From Marmoricola sp. (GTDB taxonomy: Bacteria; Actinomycetota; Actinomycetes; Propionibacteriales; Nocardioidaceae), in contig NZ_JAOPXI010000041.1 in the NCBI RefSeq assembly GCF_025965215.1, positions 1 to 62,117 of the forward strand: 62,117 bases of DNA. The letters run 5' to 3'. Made by a program: the position numbers and the translations under genes. Below the pieces are notes generated by a model. That model saw only the letters and a program-made list of their open reading frames with translations. It searched no databases and was not told the DNA's origin. Each line of letters opens with the position of its first letter. The first letter of the stretch is position 1. This document shows positions 18,795-28,324 of the stretch, piece after piece.

Positions 18795-21338
18795 ATGGCG
18801 ACCCGTACGTCTTCCCCGCCGGCGTCGCGCAGCAGGAGCACCTCCAAGGGTGCTTCGACTTCGCGATCCCGACCGTCCGGTAGCCAGGGCAAGCGCAAGC
18901 CTGCTGCACGGAAGTCGACCGCTTCGAAATCGAAGCGACCGGCCCCGCGCGCAGTCCGCAACGGCCCTGGTCCCGTTTCGCGTACCTTCGGTGCGCTCGG
19001 CCACGGCGTCTCGGCCGTGTGGTTGGGTGTCGCCGGGGGCATCGGCTCGGGTGCCCGGCGCATCGGTCAGGGTGCCCGCGACCTCGAACCCGAGCACCGC
19101 CGCGACGGTGCCGGACTGTTCATGGTCGCGCTGGCCGTCGTCGTCGCGGCGTCGGTCTGGTGGCAGCTCCCGGGTTCCGTCTTCGCCGGTACGCGTGCCG
19201 CCGTGGCGGGTTCGGTCGGCCTGCTCGCGTGGTTCGTGCCGCTCATGCTCTGCTACATCGCCTGGCGCAACATGCGCGATCCCGAGGCCAACGGCCCGGC
19301 CGGTCGCCAGATCGTCGGCTGGGGCGCGCTGCTGTTCGGCGTCCTGGGGATCATCCACATCGCCAACGGCTCCCCGAAGCCGAAACTGGGCGACACCACC
19401 GACCTCCAGCAGGCCGGCGGCGCGCTCGGATTCGTGGTCGCCAAGCTGCTGACCGACCTGCTGCACAGCGGGTACGTCGTGGTCCCGCTGCTCATCCTGC
19501 TCTCGGTCTTCGGTGTCCTGGTCGTCACCGCGACGCCGGTCTACCAGGTTCCGGTCAAGCTCCGCGCGTTGCGGGACCGGATGCTCGGTCGCCAGAGGGT
19601 CGAGCCGCCGGAGGAGCCGTCGGTCACCCTCAAGCGTCGGCGCGGAGCTGCCGCCGACATCGACCCGGACATGGGCGATGCGCCGTACGACTCACCGCTG
19701 GTCGACCCGTTGGCGGACCGCGAGGTCCGCAAGCGCGGCCGCAAGAACGATGCCGGGGTCGACGTGTTCGACCCCACCGCCGAGGACCCGGCCGGTTCCC
19801 CGGTGGAGCTCGAGGCACCGCCGCACACGCCGCTGCCCGCGCGCGTCGAACAGCTCAGCCTGTCCGGCGACATCACCTACACGCTGCCCGAGAGCGACAT
19901 CCTCAAGCCGGGCAGCGCCCACAAGGCGCGCACTCCGGCCTCGGACGCGGTCGTGGAGCGTCTCATGGGCGTCTTCGAGGAGTTCGACATCGACGCGACC
20001 GTCACCGGGTACACCCGCGGACCCACGGTGACCCGGTACGTCGTCGAGCTCGGGCCAGCGGTCAAGGTCGAGAAGATCACCAACATCGCCAAGAACATCT
20101 CCTATGCGGTGGCCTCGGCCGACGTCCGGATCCTCTCGCCGATCCCCGGCAAGTCCGCCGTCGGCATCGAGATCCCGAACACCGACAAGGAGATCGTCTC
20201 GCTCGGTGACGTGCTCCGGTCCAACACCGCCCGAGGTGACCACCACCCGATGGTGTGCGGCCTGGGCAAGGACGTCGAGGGCGGTTTCGTGGTCGCCAAC
20301 CTGGCCAAGATGCCGCACCTGCTCGTCGCCGGCGCTACCGGCTCGGGTAAGTCGAGCTTCATCAACTCGATGATCACCTCGATCCTGATGCGCTCGACAC
20401 CGGACGAGGTCCGGATGATCATGGTCGACCCGAAGCGGGTCGAGCTGAACGCCTACGAGGGCGTGCCGCACCTGATCACCCCGATCATCACCAACCCGAA
20501 GAAGGCCTCCGAGGCGTTGCAGTGGGTCGTGCGCGAGATGGATCTGCGCTACGACGACCTGGCCAACTTCGGCTTCCGGCACATCGACGACTTCAACAAG
20601 GCCGTGCGCGCCGGCAAGGTGACGGTGCCGGCGGGCAGTGAGCGCAAGCTGACGCCGTACCCGTACCTGCTGGTGATCGTCGACGAGCTGGCCGACCTGA
20701 TGATGGTGGCCCCGCGCGACGTCGAGGACGCGATCGTCCGGATCACCCAGCTCGCCCGGGCCGCAGGCATCCACTTGGTCCTCGCCACCCAGCGCCCCTC
20801 GGTCGACGTCGTCACCGGGCTGATCAAGGCCAACGTGCCCTCGCGGCTCGCCTTCGCGACCTCCAGCCTCGCGGACAGCCGGGTCATCCTCGACCAGCCG
20901 GGTGCCGAGAAACTGGTCGGCCAGGGTGACGCGCTGTTCCTGCCGATGGGCGCCTCCAAGGCCGTCCGGGTCCAGGGCAGCTGGGTCACCGAGGCCGAGA
21001 TCGGTCAGATCGTCAAGAAGTGCAAGGACCAGCTCCAGCCGAGCTACCGCGAGGACGTGACTGTTCCCGCCGCGTCCAAGCGCGAGCTCGACGACGACAT
21101 CGGCGACGACCTGGATCTGGTGATCCAGGCCGTCGAGCTGGTCGTCTCCACGCAGTTCGGATCGACCTCGATGCTGCAGCGCAAGCTGCGGGTCGGTTTC
21201 GCCAAGGCAGGACGGCTGATGGACATCCTCGAGAGCCGCGGGATCGTCGGGCCCAGTGAGGGCTCGAAGGCGCGCGACGTGCTGATCAAACCCGATGACC
21301 TCGACTCGGTCATCATGACGCTGCAGGGGGAGTTGTGA
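18795..21338 (+). CDS. ftsK: DNA translocase FtsK
   Basis: This divisome-anchored motor pumps DNA and coordinates dimer resolution at the closing septum. The 847-residue protein has a basic Ser/Arg/Lys-rich N-terminus (residues 1-55), four membrane segments (about 110-240), an acidic linker, and a RecA-like motor with Walker A GATGSGKSS near residue 513 and Walker B LLVIVDELADL near 625. A winged-helix gamma domain (TSMLQRKLRVGFAKAGRLMDILE) closes the protein. The ATG at 18795 is preferred over an upstream in-frame start at 18723. Overlaps the RodZ-like gene by four bases. Confidence 0.96.
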   Translation: MATRTSSPPASRSRSTSKGASTSRSRPSGSQGKRKPAARKSTASKSKRPAPRAVRNGPGPVSRTFGALGHGVSAVWLGVAGGIGSGARRIGQGARDLEPEHRRDGAGLFMVALAVVVAASVWWQLPGSVFAGTRAAVAGSVGLLAWFVPLMLCYIAWRNMRDPEANGPAGRQIVGWGALLFGVLGIIHIANGSPKPKLGDTTDLQQAGGALGFVVAKLLTDLLHSGYVVVPLLILLSVFGVLVVTATPVYQVPVKLRALRDRMLGRQRVEPPEEPSVTLKRRRGAAADIDPDMGDAPYDSPLVDPLADREVRKRGRKNDAGVDVFDPTAEDPAGSPVELEAPPHTPLPARVEQLSLSGDITYTLPESDILKPGSAHKARTPASDAVVERLMGVFEEFDIDATVTGYTRGPTVTRYVVELGPAVKVEKITNIAKNISYAVASADVRILSPIPGKSAVGIEIPNTDKEIVSLGDVLRSNTARGDHHPMVCGLGKDVEGGFVVANLAKMPHLLVAGATGSGKSSFINSMITSILMRSTPDEVRMIMVDPKRVELNAYEGVPHLITPIITNPKKASEALQWVVREMDLRYDDLANFGFRHIDDFNKAVRAGKVTVPAGSERKLTPYPYLLVIVDELADLMMVAPRDVEDAIVRITQLARAAGIHLVLATQRPSVDVVTGLIKANVPSRLAFATSSLADSRVILDQPGAEKLVGQGDALFLPMGASKAVRVQGSWVTEAEIGQIVKKCKDQLQPSYREDVTVPAASKRELDDDIGDDLDLVIQAVELVVSTQFGSTSMLQRKLRVGFAKAGRLMDILESRGIVGPSEGSKARDVLIKPDDLDSVIMTLQGEL

Positions 21339-23110
21339 GCACTCACGTGAGCGACCGGACCGAGCACAGCGCCGGTCACCAGGACGAGGGCACCCTGGTC
21401 GCCCTGCGTCGCAATGTTCTGCTCAGCGGTGTCGTCGGCGGGCTTGCGCTGCTTCTCGGGGTGGCCTACCTGCTGCGGTCCTCCTCGGCCTTCGACACCC
21501 TGATCGGCCTGCTCATGCTGGGCATCGCCGCCCTGCATCTGCCGACCCTCATCGCGGCCCGTACCCCGATCCTGGTCGCCGACGACCACGGCCTGCGACT
21601 GCGCGTCGGGCTGGCGTGGCGAGGCCTGCCCTGGCGCTCGATCAGGCAGGTCGTCGTCGAGACGGCAGATTCGCCCCTGCGCGAGGGCCGCCTGATCGTG
21701 GTGCCACGCGATCCCGAGGCCCTGCTCGACCACCTCGGGACGATCGACCGGCTGCATCTGCGCTGGAACGAGTTCTGGTACGGGGCTGAGCTGAGCCTTC
21801 CGCTCGGGATGACCACCCTGGCCGACAGCCCGGACCTTGCCTCCGACCTGATCGCGCTGGCCCACGGGCGCACCGATGTCGTCGCCCTGCACGGGCGCCA
21901 GATCGCCCAGCTCGACGAGGTGCCCCCGCGGCGAGCCGACGTGGTGAGCGAGCCCGAGGCCGACGACGGCGTCGCCGCTGCCTCGAGCGATATCGATGAC
22001 CTGGCGATCGTGCACGCCGAGGACATCGAGGACGGTGACGACCGGACCGGAGACCCGTTCGACATCGACGACGGACTCGAGGAGGACGGCGAGCCGTCGG
22101 CGCGCTATGACGCCCTGGGCCGCATCGACCCGTTCGAGCCGGTGCCGATCGAAGAGCTCGACGACCAGTACAGCAAGCCGTTCGAGCCGGTGGTTCCGTT
22201 GCGCGACCTGAGCCGACCGGTGCGGGTCGACGTCCACATCGACCTCCCGCCTCGCGCTGGTGCGAGCGAGGACACTGTGGCGATCGTGCCCAGCCAGCGA
22301 CGCGGGGACGAGGAGCCGTCCGCACCGGCGTGGGAGCGGCTCGAGGTGGAGTACGTGATCGACGACACCGCGCCGACTCGTCCCGCGGTCGAACCGCTGA
22401 TCGGTCCGAAGATCACCCATGCGCGCGAGATGCTCGACATGAGCATCGACGAGCTCAGCCAGCGCACCCGGATCCGTCCGCACGTGCTCGAGGCGATGGA
22501 GGTCGACGACTTCGGTCCGTGCGGTGGCGACTTCGACGCACGGGGTCACCTCACGGCGATCGCCCGGACCCTGGGCCTGACCCTCGACCCGCTGATGAAG
22601 ACCTACGACGAGCGCTACGCGCAGGGCCCGATCAACGCGCGCCGCGTCTTCGAGGCCGAGCTCTCGACCGGCCTGTCGAGCGGGATGCGCGCCACCCTCG
22701 GCGGTCCGCGCTGGAGCCTGCTGATCGGCTCGGTGCTGTGCCTCACGATGGTCTGGGCACTGGCTCGGATGTTCGCCGGGGCGCCGGATCACCTCACCGC
22801 GGCTCCCGACCCGGGTACCCAGACGGCGGGACTGGCGGCCAACCATCAGCCGATCACCTCGCCGTTGATGAAGACCACCTCGATGAGCGTGACGGCGGCG
22901 CACGCCACGGCCCACGTCGTCGTACGGGACCGCACCGGCAAGGTGCTCTGGTCGGGCAACCTGCCGATCGGTGCCCACCGCCAGATCGTCGGGCTCGCTC
23001 CGTTCGGGGTCTCGGCCGACAACGCCGGGGCCGTCGAGGTCGCCGTGAAGGGCAAGGCGCTCGGCACGATCGGGATACCCGGAAAGGCTGCGAGCAAGAA
23101 GTTCGGCTGA
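21335..23110 (+). CDS. RodZ-like helix-turn-helix membrane protein with extra N-terminal membrane/PH-like module
   Basis: At 591 residues this is much longer than typical RodZ-type proteins. Visible order: two membrane helices (about 30-75), a compact beta-rich domain (80-190; LRLRVGLAWRGLPWRSIRQVVV) resembling bacterial PH-like domains, a long acidic linker (205-360, rich in Asp/Glu), a RodZ HTH_25 domain (about 370-440; LDMSIDELSQRTRIRPHVLEAME), a third membrane helix (about 460-480) and an external beta domain (VVVRDRTGKVLWSGNLPIG) like DUF4115. RodZ links MreB to wall synthesis. Location between ftsK and rimO matches other actinobacteria. The N-terminal module is the oddity. Confidence 0.85.
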   Translation: MSTHVSDRTEHSAGHQDEGTLVALRRNVLLSGVVGGLALLLGVAYLLRSSSAFDTLIGLLMLGIAALHLPTLIAARTPILVADDHGLRLRVGLAWRGLPWRSIRQVVVETADSPLREGRLIVVPRDPEALLDHLGTIDRLHLRWNEFWYGAELSLPLGMTTLADSPDLASDLIALAHGRTDVVALHGRQIAQLDEVPPRRADVVSEPEADDGVAAASSDIDDLAIVHAEDIEDGDDRTGDPFDIDDGLEEDGEPSARYDALGRIDPFEPVPIEELDDQYSKPFEPVVPLRDLSRPVRVDVHIDLPPRAGASEDTVAIVPSQRRGDEEPSAPAWERLEVEYVIDDTAPTRPAVEPLIGPKITHAREMLDMSIDELSQRTRIRPHVLEAMEVDDFGPCGGDFDARGHLTAIARTLGLTLDPLMKTYDERYAQGPINARRVFEAELSTGLSSGMRATLGGPRWSLLIGSVLCLTMVWALARMFAGAPDHLTAAPDPGTQTAGLAANHQPITSPLMKTTSMSVTAAHATAHVVVRDRTGKVLWSGNLPIGAHRQIVGLAPFGVSADNAGAVEVAVKGKALGTIGIPGKAASKKFG

Positions 23111-23178
23111 GAGCTGACGGTGTAGCGCGGGAATCCGGTTCGCCGTGACGTGCCCCGGGCGGTCATACTCGACCGGTC

Positions 23179-24651
23179 ATGACTGCCGCTCCCACTGCCC
23201 ACACCGTCGCCCTGGTCACACTGGGCTGCGCCCGCAACGAGGTGGACTCTGAGGAGCTCGCCGGCCAGCTGGAGGCGGGTGGCTTCCGGCTCGTCGACGA
23301 CCCGGCCGATGCCGAGACGGTGGTGGTCAACACCTGCGGCTTCGTCGAGGCGGCGAAGAAGGACTCGGTCGACACGCTGCTCGCGGCGGCCGACCTCAAG
23401 GAGGACGGCACCACGCGCTCGGTGGTGGCGGTGGGCTGCCTGGCCGAGCGCTACGGCAACGAGCTCGCCGAGTCACTGCCGGAAGCCGATGCGATCCTCG
23501 GCTTCGACGCCTACCCCGACATCGCTGACCGGCTGCGCTCCATCCTGGCCGGCGAGCAGCAGCACGCGCACACGCCCGCGGATCGGCGCAAGCTGCTGCC
23601 GATCTCGCCGACCGAGCGCGTCGCCATCGACGTCGTGGTCCCTGGTCACAGCTTCGAGGTGAGCGTCCCGCTGGCGGCCGACGTGGCCGAGATCGGCGTC
23701 GGCGCTCCAGCGACCGGTCCGCGCGCGGTTCGCCGCCGTCTCGACGGCGGCCCGATGGCACCGCTCAAGCTCGCCTCAGGATGTGACCGCCGGTGCGCGT
23801 TCTGCGCGATCCCGAGCTTCCGCGGCTCGTTCGTCTCGCGGCGCCCGGCCGACGTCCTGGCCGAGGCCCGTTGGCTGGGGGAGCAGGGCGTCAAGGAGCT
23901 GTTCCTGGTCTCGGAGAACTCGACGTCGTACGGCAAGGACCTCGGAGACATCCGGCTGCTCGAGACGATGCTGCCCGAGCTGGCCGCCGTCGACGGCATC
24001 GAGCGGGTCCGCGTCTCGTACCTGCAGCCCGCCGAGACGCGTCCCGGCCTGGTCGCCGCGATCGCCTCGACCCCGGGTGTCGCTGCCTACTTCGACCTCT
24101 CCTTCCAGCACGCCTCGCCGACGGTGCTGCGCTCGATGCGCCGCTTCGGGGACCCCGACTCCTTCCTGGCACTGCTGGCCGACGTACGCCGCCATGCGCC
24201 CGAGGCCGGGGTGCGGTCGAACTTCATCGTCGGGTTCCCCGGTGAGACCGAGGAGGACTTCGCCTCCCTCTGCGATTTCGTCACCGAAGCCCGGCTCGAC
24301 GCGATCGGGGTCTTCGGGTACTCCGACGAGGACGGCACCGAGGCCGAGTCCTACGACGGCAAGCTCGACGAGGACGCGATCGCCGAACGACTCGAGCACC
24401 TGCGTGCGCTGACCGACGAGCTGACCGCGCAGCGTGCCGAGGAGCGGGTCGGCGAACGGGTCGTGGTCCTCGTCGAGTCGGTCGGCGCGGACGACGGCGA
24501 CGCGGTCGAGGGCCGCGCTGCGTCGCAGGGACCGGAGGTCGACGGATCGACTGTCCTGACCGGGCAGGTCGAGGGCATCGGGGTGGGTGACATGATCGAG
24601 GCGACCGTCATCGGCACCGAGGGTGTCGATCTGGTCGCCCGACCCGTGTGA
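23179..24651 (+). CDS. rimO: Ribosomal protein S12 methylthiotransferase RimO
   Basis: This radical-SAM enzyme adds a methylthio group to the conserved Asp of ribosomal protein uS12. The 490-residue product has the N-terminal cluster cysteines (Cys17 in TLGCARN, one in NTCGF, one in GCLAERY), the radical-SAM CxxxCxxC at about residues 202-209 ([15 protein letters not shown]), and a C-terminal TRAM domain. Its stop overlaps an in-frame GTG of pgsA. Confidence 0.96.
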   Translation: MTAAPTAHTVALVTLGCARNEVDSEELAGQLEAGGFRLVDDPADAETVVVNTCGFVEAAKKDSVDTLLAAADLKEDGTTRSVVAVGCLAERYGNELAESLPEADAILGFDAYPDIADRLRSILAGEQQHAHTPADRRKLLPISPTERVAIDVVVPGHSFEVSVPLAADVAEIGVGAPATGPRAVRRRLDGGPMAPLKLASGCDRRCAFCAIPSFRGSFVSRRPADVLAEARWLGEQGVKELFLVSENSTSYGKDLGDIRLLETMLPELAAVDGIERVRVSYLQPAETRPGLVAAIASTPGVAAYFDLSFQHASPTVLRSMRRFGDPDSFLALLADVRRHAPEAGVRSNFIVGFPGETEEDFASLCDFVTEARLDAIGVFGYSDEDGTEAESYDGKLDEDAIAERLEHLRALTDELTAQRAEERVGERVVVLVESVGADDGDAVEGRAASQGPEVDGSTVLTGQVEGIGVGDMIEATVIGTEGVDLVARPV

Positions 24652-24665
24652 CGCGGAAGGACCCG

Positions 24666-25271
24666 ATGACCGACGAGCCGAGCATCTTCAACATCCCCAA
24701 CGCGCTGACCACGTTGCGGATCGTGATGGTGCCGTTCTTCGGTTTCGCCCTGTTGCACCACGGTGGGCACAGTGAGGGCTGGCGCTGGATCGCCTACGGG
24801 CTGTTCGTGGTCGCCATGGTCACCGACAAGATCGACGGCGACATCGCGCGCAAGCACAACCTGGTGACCGACTTCGGCAAGATCGCCGACCCGATTGCTG
24901 ACAAGGCGATCACCGGGATGGCGTTCGTCGGGCTGGCGATCATCTACCCGGTGATGTGGTGGGTCGCTGTACCGGTGCTGGTGCGGGAGTGGGGTGTGAC
25001 GCTGGCGCGGCTCTCGATCGCGAGGCAGGTCGTGATGCCGGCCAGCCAGAGCGGCAAGGTCAAGACGATGGCCCAGGCGCTCGCGCTCGGTGGGCTGGTT
25101 GCCCCGTTCCACCACCTGAGCGGTCCCTGGGACCTCCCCGGTGACATCGTGTGGTGGATTGCCGTGGCACTGATGGCGGTGGCTGTCGTCCTCACGATGA
25201 CCTCTGGGGCCGAGTTCATCCGCGACGTCATCCGGCACCGCCGTACCACCGACGTGCCAGCCGAGGCGTAG
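24666..25271 (+). CDS. pgsA: CDP-diacylglycerol-glycerol-3-phosphate 3-phosphatidyltransferase
   Basis: The enzyme makes phosphatidylglycerol phosphate, precursor of phosphatidylglycerol and cardiolipin. The CDP-alcohol phosphotransferase signature is complete: DGDIAR, eight residues, GKIADPIAD, giving the D-G-x2-A-R-x8-G-x3-D-x3-D pattern. Several membrane helices are visible in the 201 residues. The ATG at 24666 is chosen because GGAAGG ends five bases before it; a GTG at 24648 overlapping the rimO stop is the alternative. Confidence 0.93.
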   Translation: MTDEPSIFNIPNALTTLRIVMVPFFGFALLHHGGHSEGWRWIAYGLFVVAMVTDKIDGDIARKHNLVTDFGKIADPIADKAITGMAFVGLAIIYPVMWWVAVPVLVREWGVTLARLSIARQVVMPASQSGKVKTMAQALALGGLVAPFHHLSGPWDLPGDIVWWIAVALMAVAVVLTMTSGAEFIRDVIRHRRTTDVPAEA

Positions 25272-25274
25272 AGC

Positions 25275-25901
25275 TCAGCGGCGCAGCCGCTGCTCGTGCT
25301 CGCGGCGCTTGATCGCCGCGACCTCCCGGTAGGCCCGGACCACGTCGTGCAGGACCGCGGGGTCGACCTGGCTCGCCGAGAGCTCCACGACGTGCAGGTC
25401 CGGCGCCTCCAGGCGGAGCCGCCAGCCATCCTGGTCGGGAAGGCCCACGGTCTCGACCCGGCGGTTCGGGTCGCTCAGTGTGAAGACGTCGGTGCGTCCG
25501 TCGTGCCGCACGGTCAGCACCGAGCCCTCCAGCGTGACGGCGGTCGGCGTCTTGGTGATCAGGTCGGTGCGGCTCACGATCGCGAGCACGGCGCACACCA
25601 GGGCGGCGACCGCGGCCCTCGGCGACTGGGTCGTGACTGCGATCACCAGGCCGGCCACGGCGCCGGCCAGGCCGGCGACCAGCAGGATCCCGCGGACCCG
25701 CCGTCGCGGCAGCACCTCGGTCCACTCACCGGTCCTCGCTACCTCCGGGACGGGTGCCGCAGCGGGCGGCGGCACGACCAGCGGGGGAGCAGTCTCGTGC
25801 GCGGGGGTTGCCTGCTGCGGCACCCGGGGCCGGGTGCCGCGGCCCTCGGAGTCACGCTGTGCCCAGATCGGCACGTCGTAATGGATGTCCGTCTCGTCCA
25901 C
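25275..25901 (-). CDS. Two-helix membrane protein of unknown function
   Basis: The 208-residue protein has a Pro-rich, soluble N-terminus (about 1-65, with PPLVVPPPAAAPVPEV), two adjacent membrane helices (about 70-110; ILLVAGLAGAVAGLVIAV and AAVAALVCAVLAIV), then a beta-rich C-terminal domain (VTLEGSVLTVRHDGRTDVFTL) and a helical basic tail. The helix-pair plus small beta domain layout resembles PH-like membrane proteins and the N-terminus of the RodZ-like protein at 21335. It is convergent with pgsA, 3 bases apart. Confidence 0.75.
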   Translation of the reverse strand: MDETDIHYDVPIWAQRDSEGRGTRPRVPQQATPAHETAPPLVVPPPAAAPVPEVARTGEWTEVLPRRRVRGILLVAGLAGAVAGLVIAVTTQSPRAAVAALVCAVLAIVSRTDLITKTPTAVTLEGSVLTVRHDGRTDVFTLSDPNRRVETVGLPDQDGWRLRLEAPDLHVVELSASQVDPAVLHDVVRAYREVAAIKRREHEQRLRR

Positions 25902-25959
25902 GAATGCCCCCTCCTGGCCAGTTCGTGAACACTCAGTCTACGCCGCTTGGCGCCCGGAG

Positions 25960-27840
25960 TCACTTGTGCCGATCGATCCCGTTCCTACTGGTATGGACCG
26001 ATTCGCCCCCAGACTGGACCGGTGCGCGGCGTGCGAGCGTGCGAGCCGCCTGGACCAGTGCGAGGTGCGTGAAGGCCTGCGGAAAGTTGCCGACCATCCG
26101 GCGGGCGCCCACGTCGTACTCCTCGCTGAAGAGCCCGACATCGTTGCCCAGACCCACCAGGCGATCCATCAGTGCCGTGGCGTCGTCGTACCGGCCGGCG
26201 AGCGCGTACGCCGAGACGAGCCAGAACGAGCACGCCAGGAACGGGCTCTCGTCCCCGCCGAGTCCGTCCACCCCGGTCTCCGTCCGGTAGCGCAGGACGA
26301 GGCCGTCGCGCAGCAGGTCCGACTCGACCGCCTCGATCGTGCCGACCATCCGCGGATCATCGCCCTCCACGAACCCGACCAGCGGCAGCAACAGCAACGA
26401 GGCGTCGACCTCGCCCGTCGCATCGTGCTGCGTGAAGGTGTTCCGCCGTGCGTCGTAGCCATGGTCGAGGACCTCGGCGCGAATCCTGCTGCGCAGGTCG
26501 CGCCACAGGTCCACCGGGCCGTCGAAGCCGTGCTCCTCGACGCCGAGCACCATCCGGTCGAAGGCAGCCCAGGCCATCACCCGGCTGTGGGTGAAGTGCC
26601 GTTCGGGCCCGCGGATCTCCCAGATGCCGTGGTCGGGCAGGTGCCAGGTGCGGGCGAGCTCGCCGACGAGGGTTCGCTGCAGGCTCCAGCCGTCCTGGGT
26701 CTCGGCGAGTCCGAGGCCGCGCGCGGCGGCGAGTGCGGAGATCACCTCACCGACGACATCGCTCTGCCGCTGGTCGACCGCGCCGTTGCCGATGCGTACG
26801 GGCTTCGACGAGGCATAGCCGGCCAGGTGCTCCAGCTCGATCTCGGGTAGGTGACGTCCGCCGTCGACCGTGTACATCACCTGCATGTCCTCGGGGTCCC
26901 CGGCGATCGCGCGCAGCAACCAGTCCCGCCACGGCCTCGCCTGCTCGGGGAAAGGGTTCTCCTCGGACCCGATCATCGTCTGGACCGTCAGGGCGGCGTC
27001 GCGTAGCCAGGAGTAGCGGTAGTCCCAGTTGCGTTCGCCGCCGAGCTCCTCGGGCAGGGAGGTGGTGGGGGCGGCCACGATGCCGCCGGTCTCCTCGTGG
27101 GTCAGCGCACGCAGGGTCAGCAGGCTCCGGGCGACTGCCGCGGCGTACGGGCCGTCGACGCGCACCTGCGCCGACCAGTGCTGTTCTTCGGCGATCGTGC
27201 GATCAAGCTCGACCGTCGCGTCCAGCCCCGGGGGTACGTCGCGGTGCGAGGCGATCCAGGTCAGCGAGAAGTCGAGGCTCTCGCCCTCACCGACGTCGAA
27301 CTCGTCCTCATGGCGGCTGTCGACGGCTCGGGGCAGTCGCGGGCCGGCCAGGACGAGCTTGTCGGGTCCGGCGACGGCCACGATCACCTCGCTGCCGTCG
27401 TCACGGCAGACCCGGTGCACCCACGGCCGGATCCGCCCGTAGTCGAAACGGACGACGAAGGCGTGCCGCATCCGCACCGTCCCTCTGATTCCCTCGATGC
27501 GCCGCACGACGTCCGCGCGTTCGTCCCCGGTGGGCATGACGTCGGTGACCCGGACCTCCCCGGACGTCGTGGTGATCGTCGTCTCGAGCACGTTCGTACC
27601 GTCGATGTACCTGCGGGTGGCGGTGTGCTTGCCGGCAGCGCCGAGCAGCCAGCGCGACCGGTCCGCATCGACCAGCAAGGCGCTGAAACACGAGGCCGAG
27701 TCGAAGCGCGGGAGGCACAGCCAGTCGATCGACCCGTCGATGCCGACCAGGCCGACCGTGCGTTGGTCGCCGATGATCGCGTACTGCTCGATCCGGAGCG
27801 GTTCCGGAGCCGGCGAGGCGTCCGGGGTCGACGGCGTCAT
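25960..27840 (-). CDS. Glycoside hydrolase family 15 protein (trehalase-like)
   Basis: The 626-residue protein has the layout of bacterial GH15 trehalase/glucoamylase-like enzymes. The N-terminal beta-sandwich opens IEQYAIIGDQRTVGLVGIDGSIDWLCLPRFDS. An alpha/alpha barrel follows with GGERNWDYRYSWLRDAALTVQTMIG, and a C-terminal part ends in FSEEYDVGARRMVGNFPQAFTH, where a catalytic Glu of the family is expected. Mycobacterial homologues hydrolyse trehalose, so this is likely but unproven here. No signal peptide, so cytosolic. It diverges from the CinA-type gene with only 25 bases between starts. Confidence 0.92.
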   Translation of the reverse strand: MTPSTPDASPAPEPLRIEQYAIIGDQRTVGLVGIDGSIDWLCLPRFDSASCFSALLVDADRSRWLLGAAGKHTATRRYIDGTNVLETTITTTSGEVRVTDVMPTGDERADVVRRIEGIRGTVRMRHAFVVRFDYGRIRPWVHRVCRDDGSEVIVAVAGPDKLVLAGPRLPRAVDSRHEDEFDVGEGESLDFSLTWIASHRDVPPGLDATVELDRTIAEEQHWSAQVRVDGPYAAAVARSLLTLRALTHEETGGIVAAPTTSLPEELGGERNWDYRYSWLRDAALTVQTMIGSEENPFPEQARPWRDWLLRAIAGDPEDMQVMYTVDGGRHLPEIELEHLAGYASSKPVRIGNGAVDQRQSDVVGEVISALAAARGLGLAETQDGWSLQRTLVGELARTWHLPDHGIWEIRGPERHFTHSRVMAWAAFDRMVLGVEEHGFDGPVDLWRDLRSRIRAEVLDHGYDARRNTFTQHDATGEVDASLLLLPLVGFVEGDDPRMVGTIEAVESDLLRDGLVLRYRTETGVDGLGGDESPFLACSFWLVSAYALAGRYDDATALMDRLVGLGNDVGLFSEEYDVGARRMVGNFPQAFTHLALVQAARTLARRAPVQSGGESVHTSRNGIDRHK

Positions 27841-27865
27841 GTCCCCAGACAGTAGCGTTGCCCGC

Positions 27866-28324
27866 ATGACTGCCCAGGACGTCGCCGCGCGCGCCCACCA
27901 GATCCTGCTCGCCCGCGGCGAGACCGTGGGCTGCGCGGAGTCACTGACCGGCGGCGGACTCGCCGACCTGCTCAGCGGCACGCCGGGAGCCTCGGCCACC
28001 TTTGCCGGCGGCGTGGTCAGCTACCAGACCCGCATCAAGCGTGAGCTGCTCGGGGTGACGGCGTCCCAGGTCGTCTCGACGGACTGCGCCTCCCAGATGG
28101 CCCAGGGGGTCCAGCGGGTCCTGCAGGTCGACTGGGCAGTCTCGACCACCGGAGTCGCCGGGCCGGAGAAGCAGGACGACAGGCCCGTAGGCACCGTGTA
28201 CGTCGGTGTGGCCGGCCCCCGCGGGGTCCAGGTGCACCGACTGTCCCTGGCTGGCGACCGGGGCGCGATCCGGGCGGCCGCCTGCGCCGCGGCACTCCAG
28301 GCGCTGGTCGATGAGCTCGGCTGA
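27866..28324 (+). CDS. CinA C-terminal domain protein (nicotinamide-nucleotide amidase)
   Basis: The 152-residue product is the stand-alone CinA C-terminal (PncC) type. It has the hallmark GCAESLTGGGLADLLSGTPGASATFAGGVVSYQ and STTGVAGPEKQDDRPVGTVYVG. Family members deamidate nicotinamide mononucleotide in NAD recycling. Actinobacteria commonly carry it after pgsA; here a GH15 gene and a membrane protein gene on the other strand intervene. Its end overlaps the next gene by 14 bases. Confidence 0.93.
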   Translation: MTAQDVAARAHQILLARGETVGCAESLTGGGLADLLSGTPGASATFAGGVVSYQTRIKRELLGVTASQVVSTDCASQMAQGVQRVLQVDWAVSTTGVAGPEKQDDRPVGTVYVGVAGPRGVQVHRLSLAGDRGAIRAAACAAALQALVDELG

